From Aporrectodea caliginosa (Eukaryota; Annelida; Clitellata; Crassiclitellata; Lumbricidae), in NCBI GenBank assembly GCA_020284085.1, contig JACEVL010000005.1, forward strand, positions 1,285,215-1,349,214: a DNA stretch of 64,000 bases. The letters run 5' to 3'. The position numbers and the translations under genes are program-made. Below, piece after piece: positions 1-9,954 of this stretch. The notes below the pieces were generated by a model. That model was not told the DNA's origin and did no database searches. It saw only the letters and a list, made by a program, of their open reading frames with translations. Positions within the stretch are counted from its first letter, which is position 1. Each line of letters begins with the position of its first letter.

Positions 1-1146
1 CTCTAAATGATCACTATTGACTCTAAATGATCACTATTGACTCTAAATGACCACTATCGAGTATAAATGATCACTATTGACTCTAAATGATCACTATTGA
101 CTCTAAATGATCACTATTGACTCTAAATGATCACTATTGACTCTTAATGATCATTCATTCATTCATTCGGGAATTTATATAGCACCCCTTCCAGGAAACT
201 ACTCAGAGGCGCTCCCGACTCCAACGCTATATAACTATATAAATGATCACCATTGACTCTAAATGATCACTATTAACTCTAAATGATCACTATTGACTCT
301 AAATGATCACTATCGACTATAAATGATCACTAACTACTCTAAATGATCACTATTGACTCTAAATGATCACTATTGACTCTAAATGATCACTATTGACTCT
401 AAATGATCACTATCGACTATAAATGATCACAATTAACTCTAAATGATCACTATCGACTATAAATGATCACTATTGACTCTAAATGATCACTATCGACTCT
501 AAATGATCACTATTGACTCTAAATGATCACTATTGACTCTAAATGATCACTATTGACTCTAAATGATCACTATCGACTATAAATGATCACTATTGACTCT
601 AAATGATCACTATTGACTCTAAATGATCACTATTGACTCTAAATGATCACTATTGACTCTAAATGATCACTATCGACTATAAATGATCACTATTGACTCT
701 AAATGATCACTATTGACTCTAAATGATCACCATTGACTATAAATGATCACCATCGACTATAAATGATCACTATTGACACTAAATGATCACTACTGACTCT
801 AAATGATCACTATTGACTATAAATGATCACCATTGACTATAAATGATCACTATTGACTCTAAACGATCACTATTGACTCTAAATGATCACCATTGACTAT
901 AAATGATCACCATCGACTATAAATGATCACTATTGACTCTAAATGATCACTATTGACTCTAAATGATCACTATTGACTCTAAATGATCACTATTTACTAT
1001 AAATGAACACCATCGACTTTAAATGATCACTATTGACAATAAATGATCACTATTGACTCTAAATGATCACTATGGACTATAAATGATCACTATTGACTAT
1101 AAATGATCACTATTGACTCTAAATGATCCCCATTGACTATAAATGA
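1..1146. repeat. 20-bp satellite/minisatellite array (about 50 units)
   Basis: Consecutive copies of a 20-base unit, typically aaatgatcactattgactct, run from the window edge to about 1146 and therefore probably continue outside it. Variants recur at fixed positions (tct/tat at the end, cac tat/cac cat, ttg/tcg), and variants occur in short runs, as expected of unequal exchange. Each unit contains the palindrome TGATCA. The array is broken once, by the retro-insertion at about 150-215. No function is inferred. Confidence 0.97.
150..215 (-). mobile_element. 65-bp retrotransposon 3' tail inserted in the satellite
   Basis: Read on the minus strand this stretch is gagcgcctctgagtag, a short spacer, then ggggtgctatataa and a tail of (gaat)n. 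The same 3' end is found on CR1/L2-like LINE copies (3375-3425, 47369-47418) and on the SINE at 34220-34285. It is an extremely 5'-truncated retro-insertion that interrupts the 20-bp array. Confidence 0.75.
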
Positions 1147-1696
1147 AATCGTAACCCTCCCTCGGGTCATCGGCCAGCCCACGCCGCTGTGTCGGAGCCT
1201 TCAGATAGGTCCCATACCAGGAGCTAGGTAAGCCTCTATATTCCCTTGTAACCTCCTGTGACCTCTCTGCCCTCTTACCAACCTGTCCTATCCCTACCAA
1301 TAGGGAGGCTACCTCTAGGTCGGTTATTTCCTCAGGTTCTTCTATATTTGGTACCAAGATGCGCGAGTTTATGTCCACGGCTCCTGAGTTAAGAGCAACC
1401 ATCCCCCGCTGGGATAATTTTGGGTGCGTTGTGGCCCCGAGCACAGTCTTATACTTACTTACTTGTGTATCTATTTTCAGATCTGCATGCGAAGGAAGCT
1501 GTCGGCCATCCGAGACTGGGCTTCGAACTCTTTCCTCACTTCTGCGGTTTGGGAGCTCAGCACTACTCTCACTGATCAAGTCAAGAAGAGAATCTCCATA
1601 TTTGTTTAGACATTTGCGTTTTAATTCAGGATTATTAACAATTATGTCTAACAATTCGTCAGAGTTGTGATTCATTGTAACATCAAATGTCGCCAT
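1097..1696 (-). CDS. partial ORF of unknown function (199 residues)
   Basis: An open frame on the minus strand starts with MATFDVTMNHNSDELLDIIV at 1696 and runs without interruption into the 20-bp satellite, where its last ~15 residues are satellite-encoded. The non-satellite part (about residues 1-183) is compositionally protein-like: an acidic, helix-prone N-terminus (residues 10-45), an Arg/Ser-rich linker, then a segment with IEEPEEITDLEVASLL. I do not recognise the family. Given the setting it may be the N-terminal part of a retrotransposon gag-type protein cut off by the satellite, but a first exon of a host gene cannot be excluded. Confidence 0.35.
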   Translation of the reverse strand: MATFDVTMNHNSDELLDIIVNNPELKRKCLNKYGDSLLDLISESSAELPNRRSEERVRSPVSDGRQLPSHADLKIDTQVSKYKTVLGATTHPKLSQRGMVALNSGAVDINSRILVPNIEEPEEITDLEVASLLVGIGQVGKRAERSQEVTREYRGLPSSWYGTYLKAPTQRRGLADDPREGYDFIYSQWGSFRVNSDHL

Positions 1697-2118
1697 TAAA
1701 GACTGTTAAAGAAATCGAGTTCACAGTTCGTGAGAACAAATTAAACGAATGTCCACAAATACTACTTGTTTGCGTTTCCTTACTTATTTTTCTTATATTT
1801 CGCAGTCAAATCTAACTATCGACGTTTTCTCTGATTAAAACTCAACGTTAATTATCGTCAGTAATTTTCCATACTTCGGTTATGCACATTTTAAAAGAAC
1901 AGCTCTACCAAAATATATCGAAGGTTTCTAGCACTGAACCGGGCTAAATAAAACCGTATCGTAAAGAATCGAAATCTTATACTCCCTGTATTATTGAAAG
2001 ATCCCTTTTTCAGAAATTGATCAATATCTTCCCCAAAATTTCCTTGGCATGCAAAACCAAAATGGCAGCCTTGCACAAACAATTTAGAGCCAAACTTGAT
2101 CCGAAGTTTTCAACAAGA

Positions 2119-2345
2119 TTTTTTTTTTTTTTTTTTAATCTTTTCTTTATTAAGCGCCTGACAAACGCACTGCGCTGTAAATTTACATGTTATGCAATTG
2201 AAATCTTAACTACTAACAGAACAGACAGCCATGTAATACAACGGCGCTAATAGCAGCCTACAAAGCAAATCTGCCCAACGGGGGCTCGAACTCGGTACCT
2301 CTCGGTCTCTGTGCCAGCTGTTATCCAAAGCGCCACGGGCCCCAA
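2119..2345 (-). mobile_element. tRNA-derived SINE, family A, copy 1
   Basis: On the minus strand the element begins with a tRNA-like head: a degenerate A box (tggcgctttgg), then a B box (agttcgagccc), followed by a non-tRNA body and an 18-base poly(A), seen as poly(T) at 2119-2136. A second copy at 11066-11275 shares the head and the body (tgctattag, gttagtagttaag, gcgtttgtc). Internal A and B boxes are the RNA polymerase III promoter of tRNA-type SINEs. Confidence 0.88.
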
Positions 2346-2399
2346 GATCAACTTGACATCCGTCCGAAAATGGTTTCCCTGCTTTATCCACGGTCACGT

Positions 2400-3210
2400 C
2401 GGCGTGTGAAGTAACCCTTGTTTTCGGCCATTTACCAGTTTAACCACAATAAAACTTCATTTTATCACCGCTCTCCTCAACATGTGACGCTTCTCCTTCC
2501 CCAAGCAAGCACAGAGAGAGTTATCTTTTCCGAAAGTAAGGCTATTTTTAGAAATCAAAGGTATCCTCTGCCAGCAGACCTTGTGTGGAGCATTTCAAAC
2601 AAACCTGTGCCGACGAGTTCGGCACATAAACTGAATGATCTTCATTTCCATTGAAAATGTGTTAACTTTATCTCCAGAATTCTAGCCAATCGGCTACACA
2701 ATGGGCATTTTGTTATTAAAAACTAAATATGTAGAAAAATACGACCATTTCCAATGGAAAACCCCGAAAACTTTAAAGTTAAAACCCCCTCTTTTCCTGG
2801 CTATGATTATGTAATTTCTTTGTTAAGTCGCATAGATAAATTTAAAAAAGAAACTAAGATATCTCATGAGTCGTCAGTTGTTTCATATTAACAACATTAA
2901 AATTTAATTTAGACCTGTGATCGTGTACTTTCGAAATCTGCAAAATTTTCGACCCCCCGTTAGTTTTTGACAACTAAAACACTGGGAGCATTCATATTGC
3001 GCCCGTCAGAGATATCTAAACTACTCTTTTTGGACAACCCCTCTGACTAGACGCGAATAAGCTGGTACCCTGCGCTTTGCTTTCGAGTGGCGCTTTAGAA
3101 GTTTGTAGATTACGATTAATCAGAGGCGCTTTAAGTCCAGCCTCGGCAAAAGAACAATTTTAAAATGGTTGTGAAGGGTCCTGAAAATTCCGTTATTGAA
3201 CAAATTATAT
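2400..3210. other. non-coding stretch with a fragment shared with the hAT element at 33240-34100
   Basis: I see no convincing gene here. Bases about 3050-3120 (aataagctggtaccctgcgc onward) recur in reverse complement at about 33653-33720 inside the hAT element at 33240-34100, so part of this stretch is probably a decayed relative of that element. Its terminal repeats were not recognised here. Confidence 0.5.
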
Positions 3211-3214
3211 ATTA

Positions 3215-3460
3215 ATGTATTTTAGTCCGTGCCTTCTCTGTGGCTGGTCCCTTGACCTGGAATGGCCTGCCTCTGGCACTCTGCTCCCTTCCTATAACCC
3301 ATTCTCAGGCATTCCTCTCTGATAACTTTAAATGGTCCTATTAGTCCGTGCTGGCCCACTGCTGGGGTTGGAAGCGCCTCTGAGTAGTTTATTATAATTT
3401 GTATAGCGCCCTTGAAGAGGCGCTATACAACTGCAAGTAATGAATGAATGGATTGCAAGG
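3215..3460 (+). mobile_element. CR1/L2-like LINE, 3'-terminal fragment
   Basis: The + strand encodes AFSVAGPLTWNGLPLAL, the 'APRLWNSLP'-type motif at the C-terminus of CR1/L2/Jockey-group reverse transcriptases. It is followed by a stop, the conserved 3' hairpin region (gcgcctctgagtag ... cgcccttgaagaggcgc) and an (atga)n tail. The fragment is 5'-truncated. Confidence 0.72.
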
Positions 3461-3799
3461 ATGCGCAGATCTATAATTGTTATGCCGTTCGATATGGATG
3501 GTGAAACCACTAAAGGCACGACGTAGCGTTTGCATTGTCGAAATGCCTGTAAAAGCAGCACGCGTTATACGCATAAAACTTATCATAAAACACATTACTA
3601 TCTAATTTTTTTCATTATTACTCTAATATTTAATACACTGTTTAAATGTGTTAGTTTACGGCAGCTACAATTATCCAGTATTTGTCGTAGTGATGTGCCG
3701 CGTCTATCGTTGCTAAGAAGAAGTTATCAAGCCAGTCACTAGTGGCGCCACGGTTTGTGTACTTGACCACCACCACCCAACCGAATACACAGCGGAGAT

Positions 3800-4468
3800 A
3801 GGAAGTGTCATATCAAATCAAGTCCGCAATAGCCAGACTCCTCTGTTCGTTTCGGTGCCAGGTCTAAATCCGTTTTTGTGACTGCGCGGGCGAGAGAGCT
3901 TTCTGGACTGTTTGCATGCGTTTGATTTGAGAAGAGTCGATGTAAAAGATGGAAATACAGTAGTCGAGTTTGCAATGAACAATTGAGGTGGCTATTGTGC
4001 ATGCAGTCTTGTAATCAAGTATCGGGGCAATCGACGAAGGTCACGGATGTGCATATAGGGCCTAGCAGGTGCGAGATAGCTGGCTGATGTGATCGGAAAA
4101 GGTATAAGGTTCTTATCGATGACGATTCCAAGATTGCGGACAGGAGTTCAGTAAGGTGCGGGAGAATTAAGCGAGATCGGTTGGACAAAGGTCGTGAGGA
4201 TAGGCTAGTTTGTTTAATTGCTCGCAGAGGCCACTAATGAGGAATTCTGTTTTTGAAGGGTTAAGGCATAGCAGCTGGTTAGCGGTCATCCAGGCTGAAA
4301 TCTGAGTGATTGTGTTGCGTAGATGATTTAGTGCATCTGGAAGGGAGCGAGTGGAGAAACAGATGAAGAGTTGTGTGTCGTCGGCATAGAGGTGATAAAT
4401 GAGGGTGAGGATGAGGAAATGAGTTTGCTGAGTGGGGAGGTGCAAAGAATGAACAACAGAGGACCGAG
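3800..4468 (-). pseudogene. CR1/L2-like LINE reverse transcriptase, downstream half (split by LTR element)
   Basis: The minus strand reads YHLYADDTQLFI, the YADD catalytic motif of reverse transcriptase, then ISAWMTANQLLCLNPSKTEF, the typical following block of CR1/L2 LINEs. Stops and frameshifts break the frame. The upstream half of the same RT lies at 9009-9420 and ends with FGVPQGS. The two halves are separated by the 4.5-kb LTR retrotransposon at 4474-9003. Removing that element brings VPQGS next to the segment leading to YADD, as in an intact RT. Confidence 0.85.
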
Positions 4469-4473
4469 AACAG

Positions 4474-4695
4474 TGTAAAGGAATCGTCCTTAATCAAATA
4501 CAACTCTTGTTATTTACTCTACGTATAATTCATAATCTAACAGGTTAACATTTATCAGCGCATTCTCTATATTCAAGTGTAGCCTTCTCTGCGTCTCGGG
4601 AGCAAGTGTTGAGTCTCAGTCTAAGTCTGTCTGTCCGTCGGTCAAGTGGGCGTGTCTAATGCTTGTCTACGTATTGTCCAGCCAATCACGTCACA
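4474..4695 (-). repeat. 3' LTR (222 bp) of the Gypsy-like element
   Basis: This is a near-identical direct copy of 8788-9003. Visible differences include an inserted aattt at 8871 in the other copy and the segment gtgggcgtgtctaatgctt here versus ttgtgctt there. In the element's own orientation it starts TGTGACGTGATTGG and ends in ...CTTTACA. Confidence 0.9.
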
Positions 4696-5745
4696 TCTCG
4701 CCTGCTTTGTAGATACTACTCTACAGTCCAATATAGTTGAATCTACTATACATAAAGCGTTAATATTAGATGAGAGTGTTTGAAGAAAGTTCAGTTTCAA
4801 TGGGTCAAATCTAAATATAGAGAGCATAGTTTAACGATCGCCTAAACTGAAAGTCTCTGCTGTGACTCTGTCTCTGCATCACGCCTCTTCTTTTAAAGTC
4901 CAGTTAACTAATATAAAGAACACAGCTAATCAAGTCTAGTAAGCTATAAACGTTGAAAAGTACGTGAAAGTCTCTCATAATGTCTCGATCAGTAAATGTT
5001 CACAACTAATTGAAAGTCTCTGTGGGGCTTCTTCAGATCGACCGGGTATAACATGACACCTCGGGCGAGAAGCAGTTAATGACAGGCAAATCTGGCATGC
5101 ACAGAAATCCGCTGAGTAGGGTGGCGGAGTGGAGGTGTCTTCTTCTGCAGCGTCGGCGGGTGGGGGTAGCGGCGTCTTCTCGGCGCGCGGTCGGTGAGGT
5201 GGACCGGGATCAAAGGCCGTTTCACAGCTGCTGGAGGTGTGAATAGCGGCACCCCAGACATCTCGAGGGTCTGGTGTCTCCGTCTGTCGACTGAGGGCGC
5301 TGTCGACTTCAGTGGACCTCGGCTATTCAAATGGGCCATGATCTGATACCCTGTTGATATCATTACGACCACCGTACACTCGAGGGTAGTCTGGTATATT
5401 TCTGGCATCATTCATTAAGGGTCGTCGATCGAGCTGGAGGGGAAGTGATGACTTGTCCCGCTGGGACTGGGCGTAGAGACGCTGATCGCTGTTGTTAAAT
5501 GATAGGTGGTGGACGATGCTTCCCTCTGGCCTCTTGACCCGTTTGACATCTGATTTCTTGGCATCTGGCTTCGTATTGATTGCAAAGATATTTCTTCCAC
5601 GATCGGTGCGTGGGAGTCCTGCTCCACTGGCTTCCCGTCCTGTTTCACTGGAGTCACGGATCGAGACGTATTCACGGCTCCAGACTCAATCCACTGGCCT
5701 CCCGTCCTGCAATGGCACAGTGTTTCATTCTGCTTCAGCAAGCTT
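4696..5745 (-). other. 3' internal region of the LTR element, no intact pol
   Basis: Two consecutive minus-strand open frames (5741-5415 and 5411-5076) encode Pro/Arg/Ser-rich low-complexity sequence such as a run of DRAPRRRRYPHPPTLQ. This resembles the compositionally biased tail that often follows integrase in Gypsy polyproteins, but no catalytic motif is visible. I assign it to the element only by position. Confidence 0.4.
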
Positions 5746-7610
5746 CATTCCCTGTATGTCGCTGTTCTGTGATTCGGGAGGGGTAGGCAACAATTCTGTT
5801 GCCTTCTCAACAGCTGCGCCAAGCGGCACCTGGCGAATAGCTTCCATCTTTTTTAGCTCGTGACGTAACCCGTTGGCTGTTGTTATATAGAAGTGTAAAG
5901 CAGTAGCCAGTTTACAAGAGAGTAAAGTAAGGTAAAGAGTAATAATAATAGTATAATATTTGTGCATAACGAAGCCGCAGTTGCAGGCAACTGCCATCCC
6001 GAAAGGCGACTGCCATCCCGAAAGGCCTGCCAATCATGTATATGCTGCCAAGTTTATACATCTATACAGCGCAACGCCCACCGCAGCCGCAATGCCACGC
6101 AAAGAATCACCATCGCGGAGGCCTGTCAATCATGTATATGCTTCGTGTGGTTAGATATATGTTTACCACGCCCGTAGATTGTGATTGGTTGAGCGACCAA
6201 CCCTGTACGGTCGATGCAGTGGCTAGGCACGTGAAACAGTATTTCATATACACAGACCGACGAAGGGAAATAAGTTAGTTCGCAACCGCAGTTCTCGAGA
6301 GAAGGCCTGTTTGGAACTCAGGAGGAAGGCAGAGGCGTCGGATTGGACGAGGAGTCGAACCTGAAGCAGCAGAGACGATTTCAAACCCCAGACGTACGAG
6401 ATGGAAGGATGTCCTCAATCGTGCCTCCAGCAGTTATAACCTAGATTTAGGTCACGCTGATAGACCCCGGATGAACGCGAAGGATCGGACGATGAAACCC
6501 CAGTCCAAAGTCACAGCCGATGAATGACGCACATGCTACCGACAAAGGAAACGCCTTGAAAAGCTTGTGTTGGTTGCATCTAGTGAAGGGACGGCAACTA
6601 TGGAGACAGGTCTGTGAAAATACCCTAGATATTCGGCCCGTTTAGTCTGTAACTCCTACAGATAGAGAATTAGGAGCCCCGTCCGTGTATGACCCCATTT
6701 CAATAGGACTAGTAAAGATTCTATTACTTGTCGAAGGTTCATGTGGATAAATGTGTGTTATATGATTGCATAATCGTGTTTAGAAGCTTAAATTGTTAGT
6801 TTAGATAGTGTACTCAGTAGATTGTCAATAAACGTAGAAAATGTCTGAGACTCGTTTAGACATAGGCCATGACCAAGAAGAAGGAGGGAGATCTACACTC
6901 CGTGGTTCCCCCACCGATGTAACTGACCAACCCTGTACTACAGCCCTGTTGCACATAATGATGTCCAAATTGGCGGACATAGCTACGAGCCAAGAGGCCC
7001 TAATCACGACCCAGGCTAATTTGGCCGCCCAACAAACACGTTTGGCCTCATACCAGACGGACATTTCCGCCCAGTTAGCCGAGATTTCTAGCAACCAATC
7101 AGAATTGTCCCATAATCAACAAGGACTAGCTGAGAGAATGCTAGATGTTGAAGACTTTGTGCTAGATAAGAATAAGGTAGATCGATCACCGACGAACCCT
7201 GACTTCTACTCAATAGAAGGAGAAGTTGTGACCTCAACAGGCACCGCCCTAACCTCCCGACACCTTTCGTCAAACCCCAGTAATAACAGCCCGTTACCAG
7301 ATTAGGACCCAATAGGTTCAAATCCCTGTACGATGACTATCGGCAGGAAGCCAGTGTCGCTTCCTTCCTTCCCCGAAGGAGTAACATGATACGTGAGAGA
7401 CAACTCACGAGTCTCACGCAGTCAGGATTTGAACCCAGTCGCCCCCTCGTATCATCAAACACAGATCAACCGTTCGCGGCAGATGTCTCATACCAACCCA
7501 CTATGGTAGCGCGTGGTGGGGAGACATTCATCTCTCTGAAAGACAAATGGGCCAACACCCGTATAGCTACAGAGAGGCCCCGAACGAACCACAGAAGTCC
7601 AGTTTGACTT
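5746..7610 (+). mobile_element. opposite-strand insert with gag-like ORF, probable second retroelement fragment
   Basis: Inside the minus-oriented LTR element this block has plus-strand coding character: an ATG ORF at 6841-7305 and a second at 7386-7607. It is preceded by ~1 kb of non-coding sequence containing an AATAAA-like signal (aataaac, 6828) just before the ATG. It interrupts what should be pol. No clear LTR pair or target duplication was found, so the borders are approximate. Confidence 0.4.
6841..7305 (+). CDS. gag-like coiled-coil protein (154 residues)
   Basis: The ORF starts MSETRLDIGHDQ. Residues about 38-105 are strongly heptad-like (MMSKLADIATSQEAL, AEISSNQSELSHNQQGLAER), predicting a coiled coil. 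The C-terminal 45 residues are Ser/Thr/Asn-rich and disordered-looking. There is no zinc knuckle in this frame. Coiled-coil N-terminal gag segments are common in Gypsy-type elements, which together with the setting is why I call it gag-like; homology was not established. The frame ends at 7305, and a second ORF at 7386-7607 may be its frameshifted continuation. Confidence 0.4.
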   Translation: MSETRLDIGHDQEEGGRSTLRGSPTDVTDQPCTTALLHIMMSKLADIATSQEALITTQANLAAQQTRLASYQTDISAQLAEISSNQSELSHNQQGLAERMLDVEDFVLDKNKVDRSPTNPDFYSIEGEVVTSTGTALTSRHLSSNPSNNSPLPD

Positions 7611-8703
7611 CGAGTAACGTTCTTGGATGCTGAACCCAGGCCGTGATCATGCCTGCAGTCGGTAATTCTACGTTCTCAAACATCCGCAACGTACAATTCG
7701 GGTTACGGATACGCATGCCCTTCGCGTCAATGGCTTGTAGGACTGAACTTGATAAGAGATTGATGGTAGACACACCATCGATCAAAAATCCTACCTCGTA
7801 TCCTTCTACCATCAGTGGTGAGTAGATATGTTTCGCTTCTGGTTTCGCTTCGGCAGAGGTGGTCAGTGTCAGCAGGTTTTCATCCTGTAGCTGGCACACT
7901 CGACCAGGACCGCTGCTTGCCTGCGCCTTGCAAACCACGTCGAAGTGGTGTCGGATCCCGCATCCTCGAGAGGTCTGTCCGTAGGCTGGACATGCGTCTC
8001 TCGTTGGTTTGTGGACTCGACCACAGAACTCGCAGCGGCTGTTGATGTTCCATCCCCGATGACGATCGGCATCGACAGGATATCGGCTGTTGATTCGCAT
8101 TTGCGACGGCGATTCTCTCGATGCATGCTGCATCGCGTTGACCTCATCAGGTGTCGCCATTTCTCGCAGGTGCTTCGTCGCAACTTCACTCGCTTTGCAC
8201 ACATCGGTCGCAGAGTTCAAAGTTAACTTACGCATTTGGAGCAGTTTGCGTCTCGTAGCATCGTCTCTGACTCCAATGACAATTTTGTCGCGTAGTATCG
8301 ATTCCTCGAGCGTTCCATAGTCACAGGATTTGATCAGACGGCGAAGATCGGACATGAAAGAATCAAATGTCTCTCCGACGTCTTGCATCCTTCGGTTAAA
8401 CACGTAACGCTCGTAACTTATATTGACTTCTCCGACACAGTGGCGCTCAAAGGCTTCGATCACCTTTTCAATGCCCGCACGATCTCCTTCCGTTTCGAAG
8501 TCCATCGTCTGGAAAGTCTCGTGTGCTTCACTGCCGATGCATGCGAGGAAGACAGCGGCACGCTTCGAGGATGACTTCTCTTCCAAGTCGGAAGCAACTT
8601 CGAAGTTCGCCCACTGGCTGCTGAAACGTTTCCATTCTGCAGCGATATTGCCTCCAGTCATTTTCAACTGCGAGGGAAACGGGATGTTGGACATTGACGC
8701 CAT
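7567..8703 (-). CDS. Gypsy-type gag with zinc knuckle and start of protease (truncated)
   Basis: This is a 378-residue open frame from MASMSNIPFPSQ. About residues 20-200 form a retrotransposon gag region (AEWKRFSSQWANFEVAS; ETFDSFMSDLRRLIKSCDYG). A Cys/His knuckle follows at about 222-258 (CEFCGRVHKPTRDACPAYG ... CGIRHHFDVVC), typical of Gypsy gag. A protease-like segment comes at about 295-325 (VEGYEVGFLIDGVSTINLLS). In the family the protease active site is D-[S/T]-G-A; here the frame reads LIDGVST, so the Asp-Ser/Thr-Gly triad is not intact. The frame stops shortly afterwards at the junction with the opposite-strand insert, so no RT follows. It starts 85 bases downstream of the 5' LTR. 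Confidence 0.85.
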   Translation of the reverse strand: MASMSNIPFPSQLKMTGGNIAAEWKRFSSQWANFEVASDLEEKSSSKRAAVFLACIGSEAHETFQTMDFETEGDRAGIEKVIEAFERHCVGEVNISYERYVFNRRMQDVGETFDSFMSDLRRLIKSCDYGTLEESILRDKIVIGVRDDATRRKLLQMRKLTLNSATDVCKASEVATKHLREMATPDEVNAMQHASRESPSQMRINSRYPVDADRHRGWNINSRCEFCGRVHKPTRDACPAYGQTSRGCGIRHHFDVVCKAQASSGPGRVCQLQDENLLTLTTSAEAKPEAKHIYSPLMVEGYEVGFLIDGVSTINLLSSSVLQAIDAKGMRIRNPNCTLRMFENVELPTAGMITAWVQHPRTLLEVKLDFCGSFGASL

Positions 8704-8787
8704 CGCACTTGATTTCGAATCGCTTAACTCTGTATATTATATGCTATTCTTACGTAACTGTGAGCGTAGTTCTTCACTATGACATCA

Positions 8788-9003
8788 TGTAAAGGAATCG
8801 TCCTTAATCAAATACAACTCTTGTTATTTACTCTACCTATAATTCATAATCTAACAGGTTAACATTAATTTTATCAGCGCATTCTCTATATTCAAGTGTA
8901 GCCTTCTCTGCGTCTCGGGAGCAAGTGTTGAGTCTCAGTCTAAGTCTGTCTGTCCGTCGGTCAATTGTGCTTGTCTACGTATTGTCCAGCCAATCACGTC
9001 ACA
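8788..9003 (-). repeat. 5' LTR (216 bp) of the Gypsy-like element
   Basis: Direct-repeat partner of 4474-4695. It lies upstream of gag on the minus strand and so is the 5' LTR. The base immediately outside is the start of the target duplication agcag (9004-9008). Confidence 0.9.
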
Positions 9004-9008
9004 AGCAG

Positions 9009-9420
9009 AACCTTGAGGAACACCGAACACCGCCGGTGAGGGTGTGCGGATTAGATGAGTGACCAGCGGCATTAACAGTGAAAGAGCGTGATGAAAGATA
9101 GGGCCTACGACTTTATCCACGATAGGGCAGTACCAGAGATTCCAAATACGAGGAAAGGCGTTTGATGAGGATAGCATGGTCTATTCACTCTATTGTGTCG
9201 AAGGCGGCAGATATGTCGAAGAGGCACAGACAAGAGACTTGTTGACGACCTATCGCCACGACAAGTTTGTTGTATAGCGAGGTAAGGACAGTTTCGGTAG
9301 AGTGATGCGGCTTGGTGTGGGCACGGATAAGAAAGAGAGAATTTAAATTGCAGTAGCCTACTCTGGCGGACAGGAAAATATCGCGTCTTGATTACATAAA
9401 AAATGCATTGCAATTTAATG
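9009..9420 (-). pseudogene. CR1/L2-like LINE reverse transcriptase, upstream half
   Basis: Minus-strand frames give a LFDISAAFDTIE-type motif (RT motif A, around 9190-9235). These are followed by SNAFPRIWNLWY and HLIRTPSPAVFGVPQGS (motif B), exactly where the sequence is cut by the LTR element. The remainder of the RT is at 3800-4468. Stops and frameshifts are present. Confidence 0.82.
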
Positions 9421-9422
9421 TA

Positions 9423-9950
9423 ATGTAACAAAACATTTATATAGCGCCACTTAAGAGTCTCACAGAAGCGCTCAACAGGTGGCCAGCAAACAGCTGAAAA
9501 AGTGCGTCTTTAAGAGTCGCGAGAAAACCATGTAGCTACATGCAGCATTAGTGGCACGCACAGATGGCGGAAGAGTATTCCAGATTCGTGGCGCCGCAAT
9601 CGAGAAGTCCCGACAAGCACGGGTGGTGGTTCGAAACGAAGGTAGGCCTAGAATCAAGTCATTTCGCGAGGCAGATCGGAGAGCCCGCCGACCAGTTTGA
9701 GTGCCAACTAGAAGGCACGGGTCAGCAATGTAGTCCGGAGCAGTGCCAGTAGCCTTCCAACCCAGCGTAGCGATCTTGAATTCAATACGATCAGCAACTG
9801 GAAGCCAGTGTAGCTCACGCCGCATGTAGTCGGATATGTGTGAATATTTCGGCAGGTCAGCCAGAAGTCTGTCTGCTGCATTCTGAACGAGCTGAAGTTG
9901 ACGAATGCGGAACTAAAACATGGACGAATTTTGCGAAGTAGGCTAAATAT
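9423..9950 (-). pseudogene. CR1/L2-like LINE, 3' end with RT C-terminus
   Basis: The minus strand encodes LHWLPVADRIEFKIATLGWK and later FSIAAPRIWNTLPPSVR, the conserved C-terminal block of CR1/L2-group RTs. It ends near 9472 and is followed by the usual 3' terminus (gagcgcttctgtgag, ggcgctatataaatg). It is 5'-truncated near 9950, where the RTE-like LINE begins. Confidence 0.83.
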
Positions 9951-9954
9951 TTAG

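Larger units (their letters stand above)
4474..9003 (-). mobile_element. Gypsy-like LTR retrotransposon, internally rearranged
   Basis: Two direct repeats, 4474-4695 and 8788-9003, both begin tgtaaaggaatcg and end ccaatcacgtcaca (TG...CA on either strand) and bound the unit. The flanking five bases are aacag on the left and agcag on the right, a target duplication with one change. Joining the flanks restores a LINE sequence (accgag-aacag-aaccttgagg) that matches another LINE copy at 47121-47150. Gag-protease runs on the minus strand at 7567-8703. A purine-rich stretch (aaagcaggcgaga) abuts the 3' LTR on that strand. RT, RNase H and integrase are not seen; the middle (about 5746-7610) carries unrelated sequence in the opposite orientation. 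Confidence 0.88.

Noticed and set aside
2280..2345. Possible tRNA gene
   Set aside because: A and B boxes are present but there is no cloverleaf-forming acceptor stem; body and poly(A) show a SINE.
7643..8782. Plus-strand ORFs opposite gag
   Set aside because: Antisense shadows of the well-supported minus-strand gag-protease frame.
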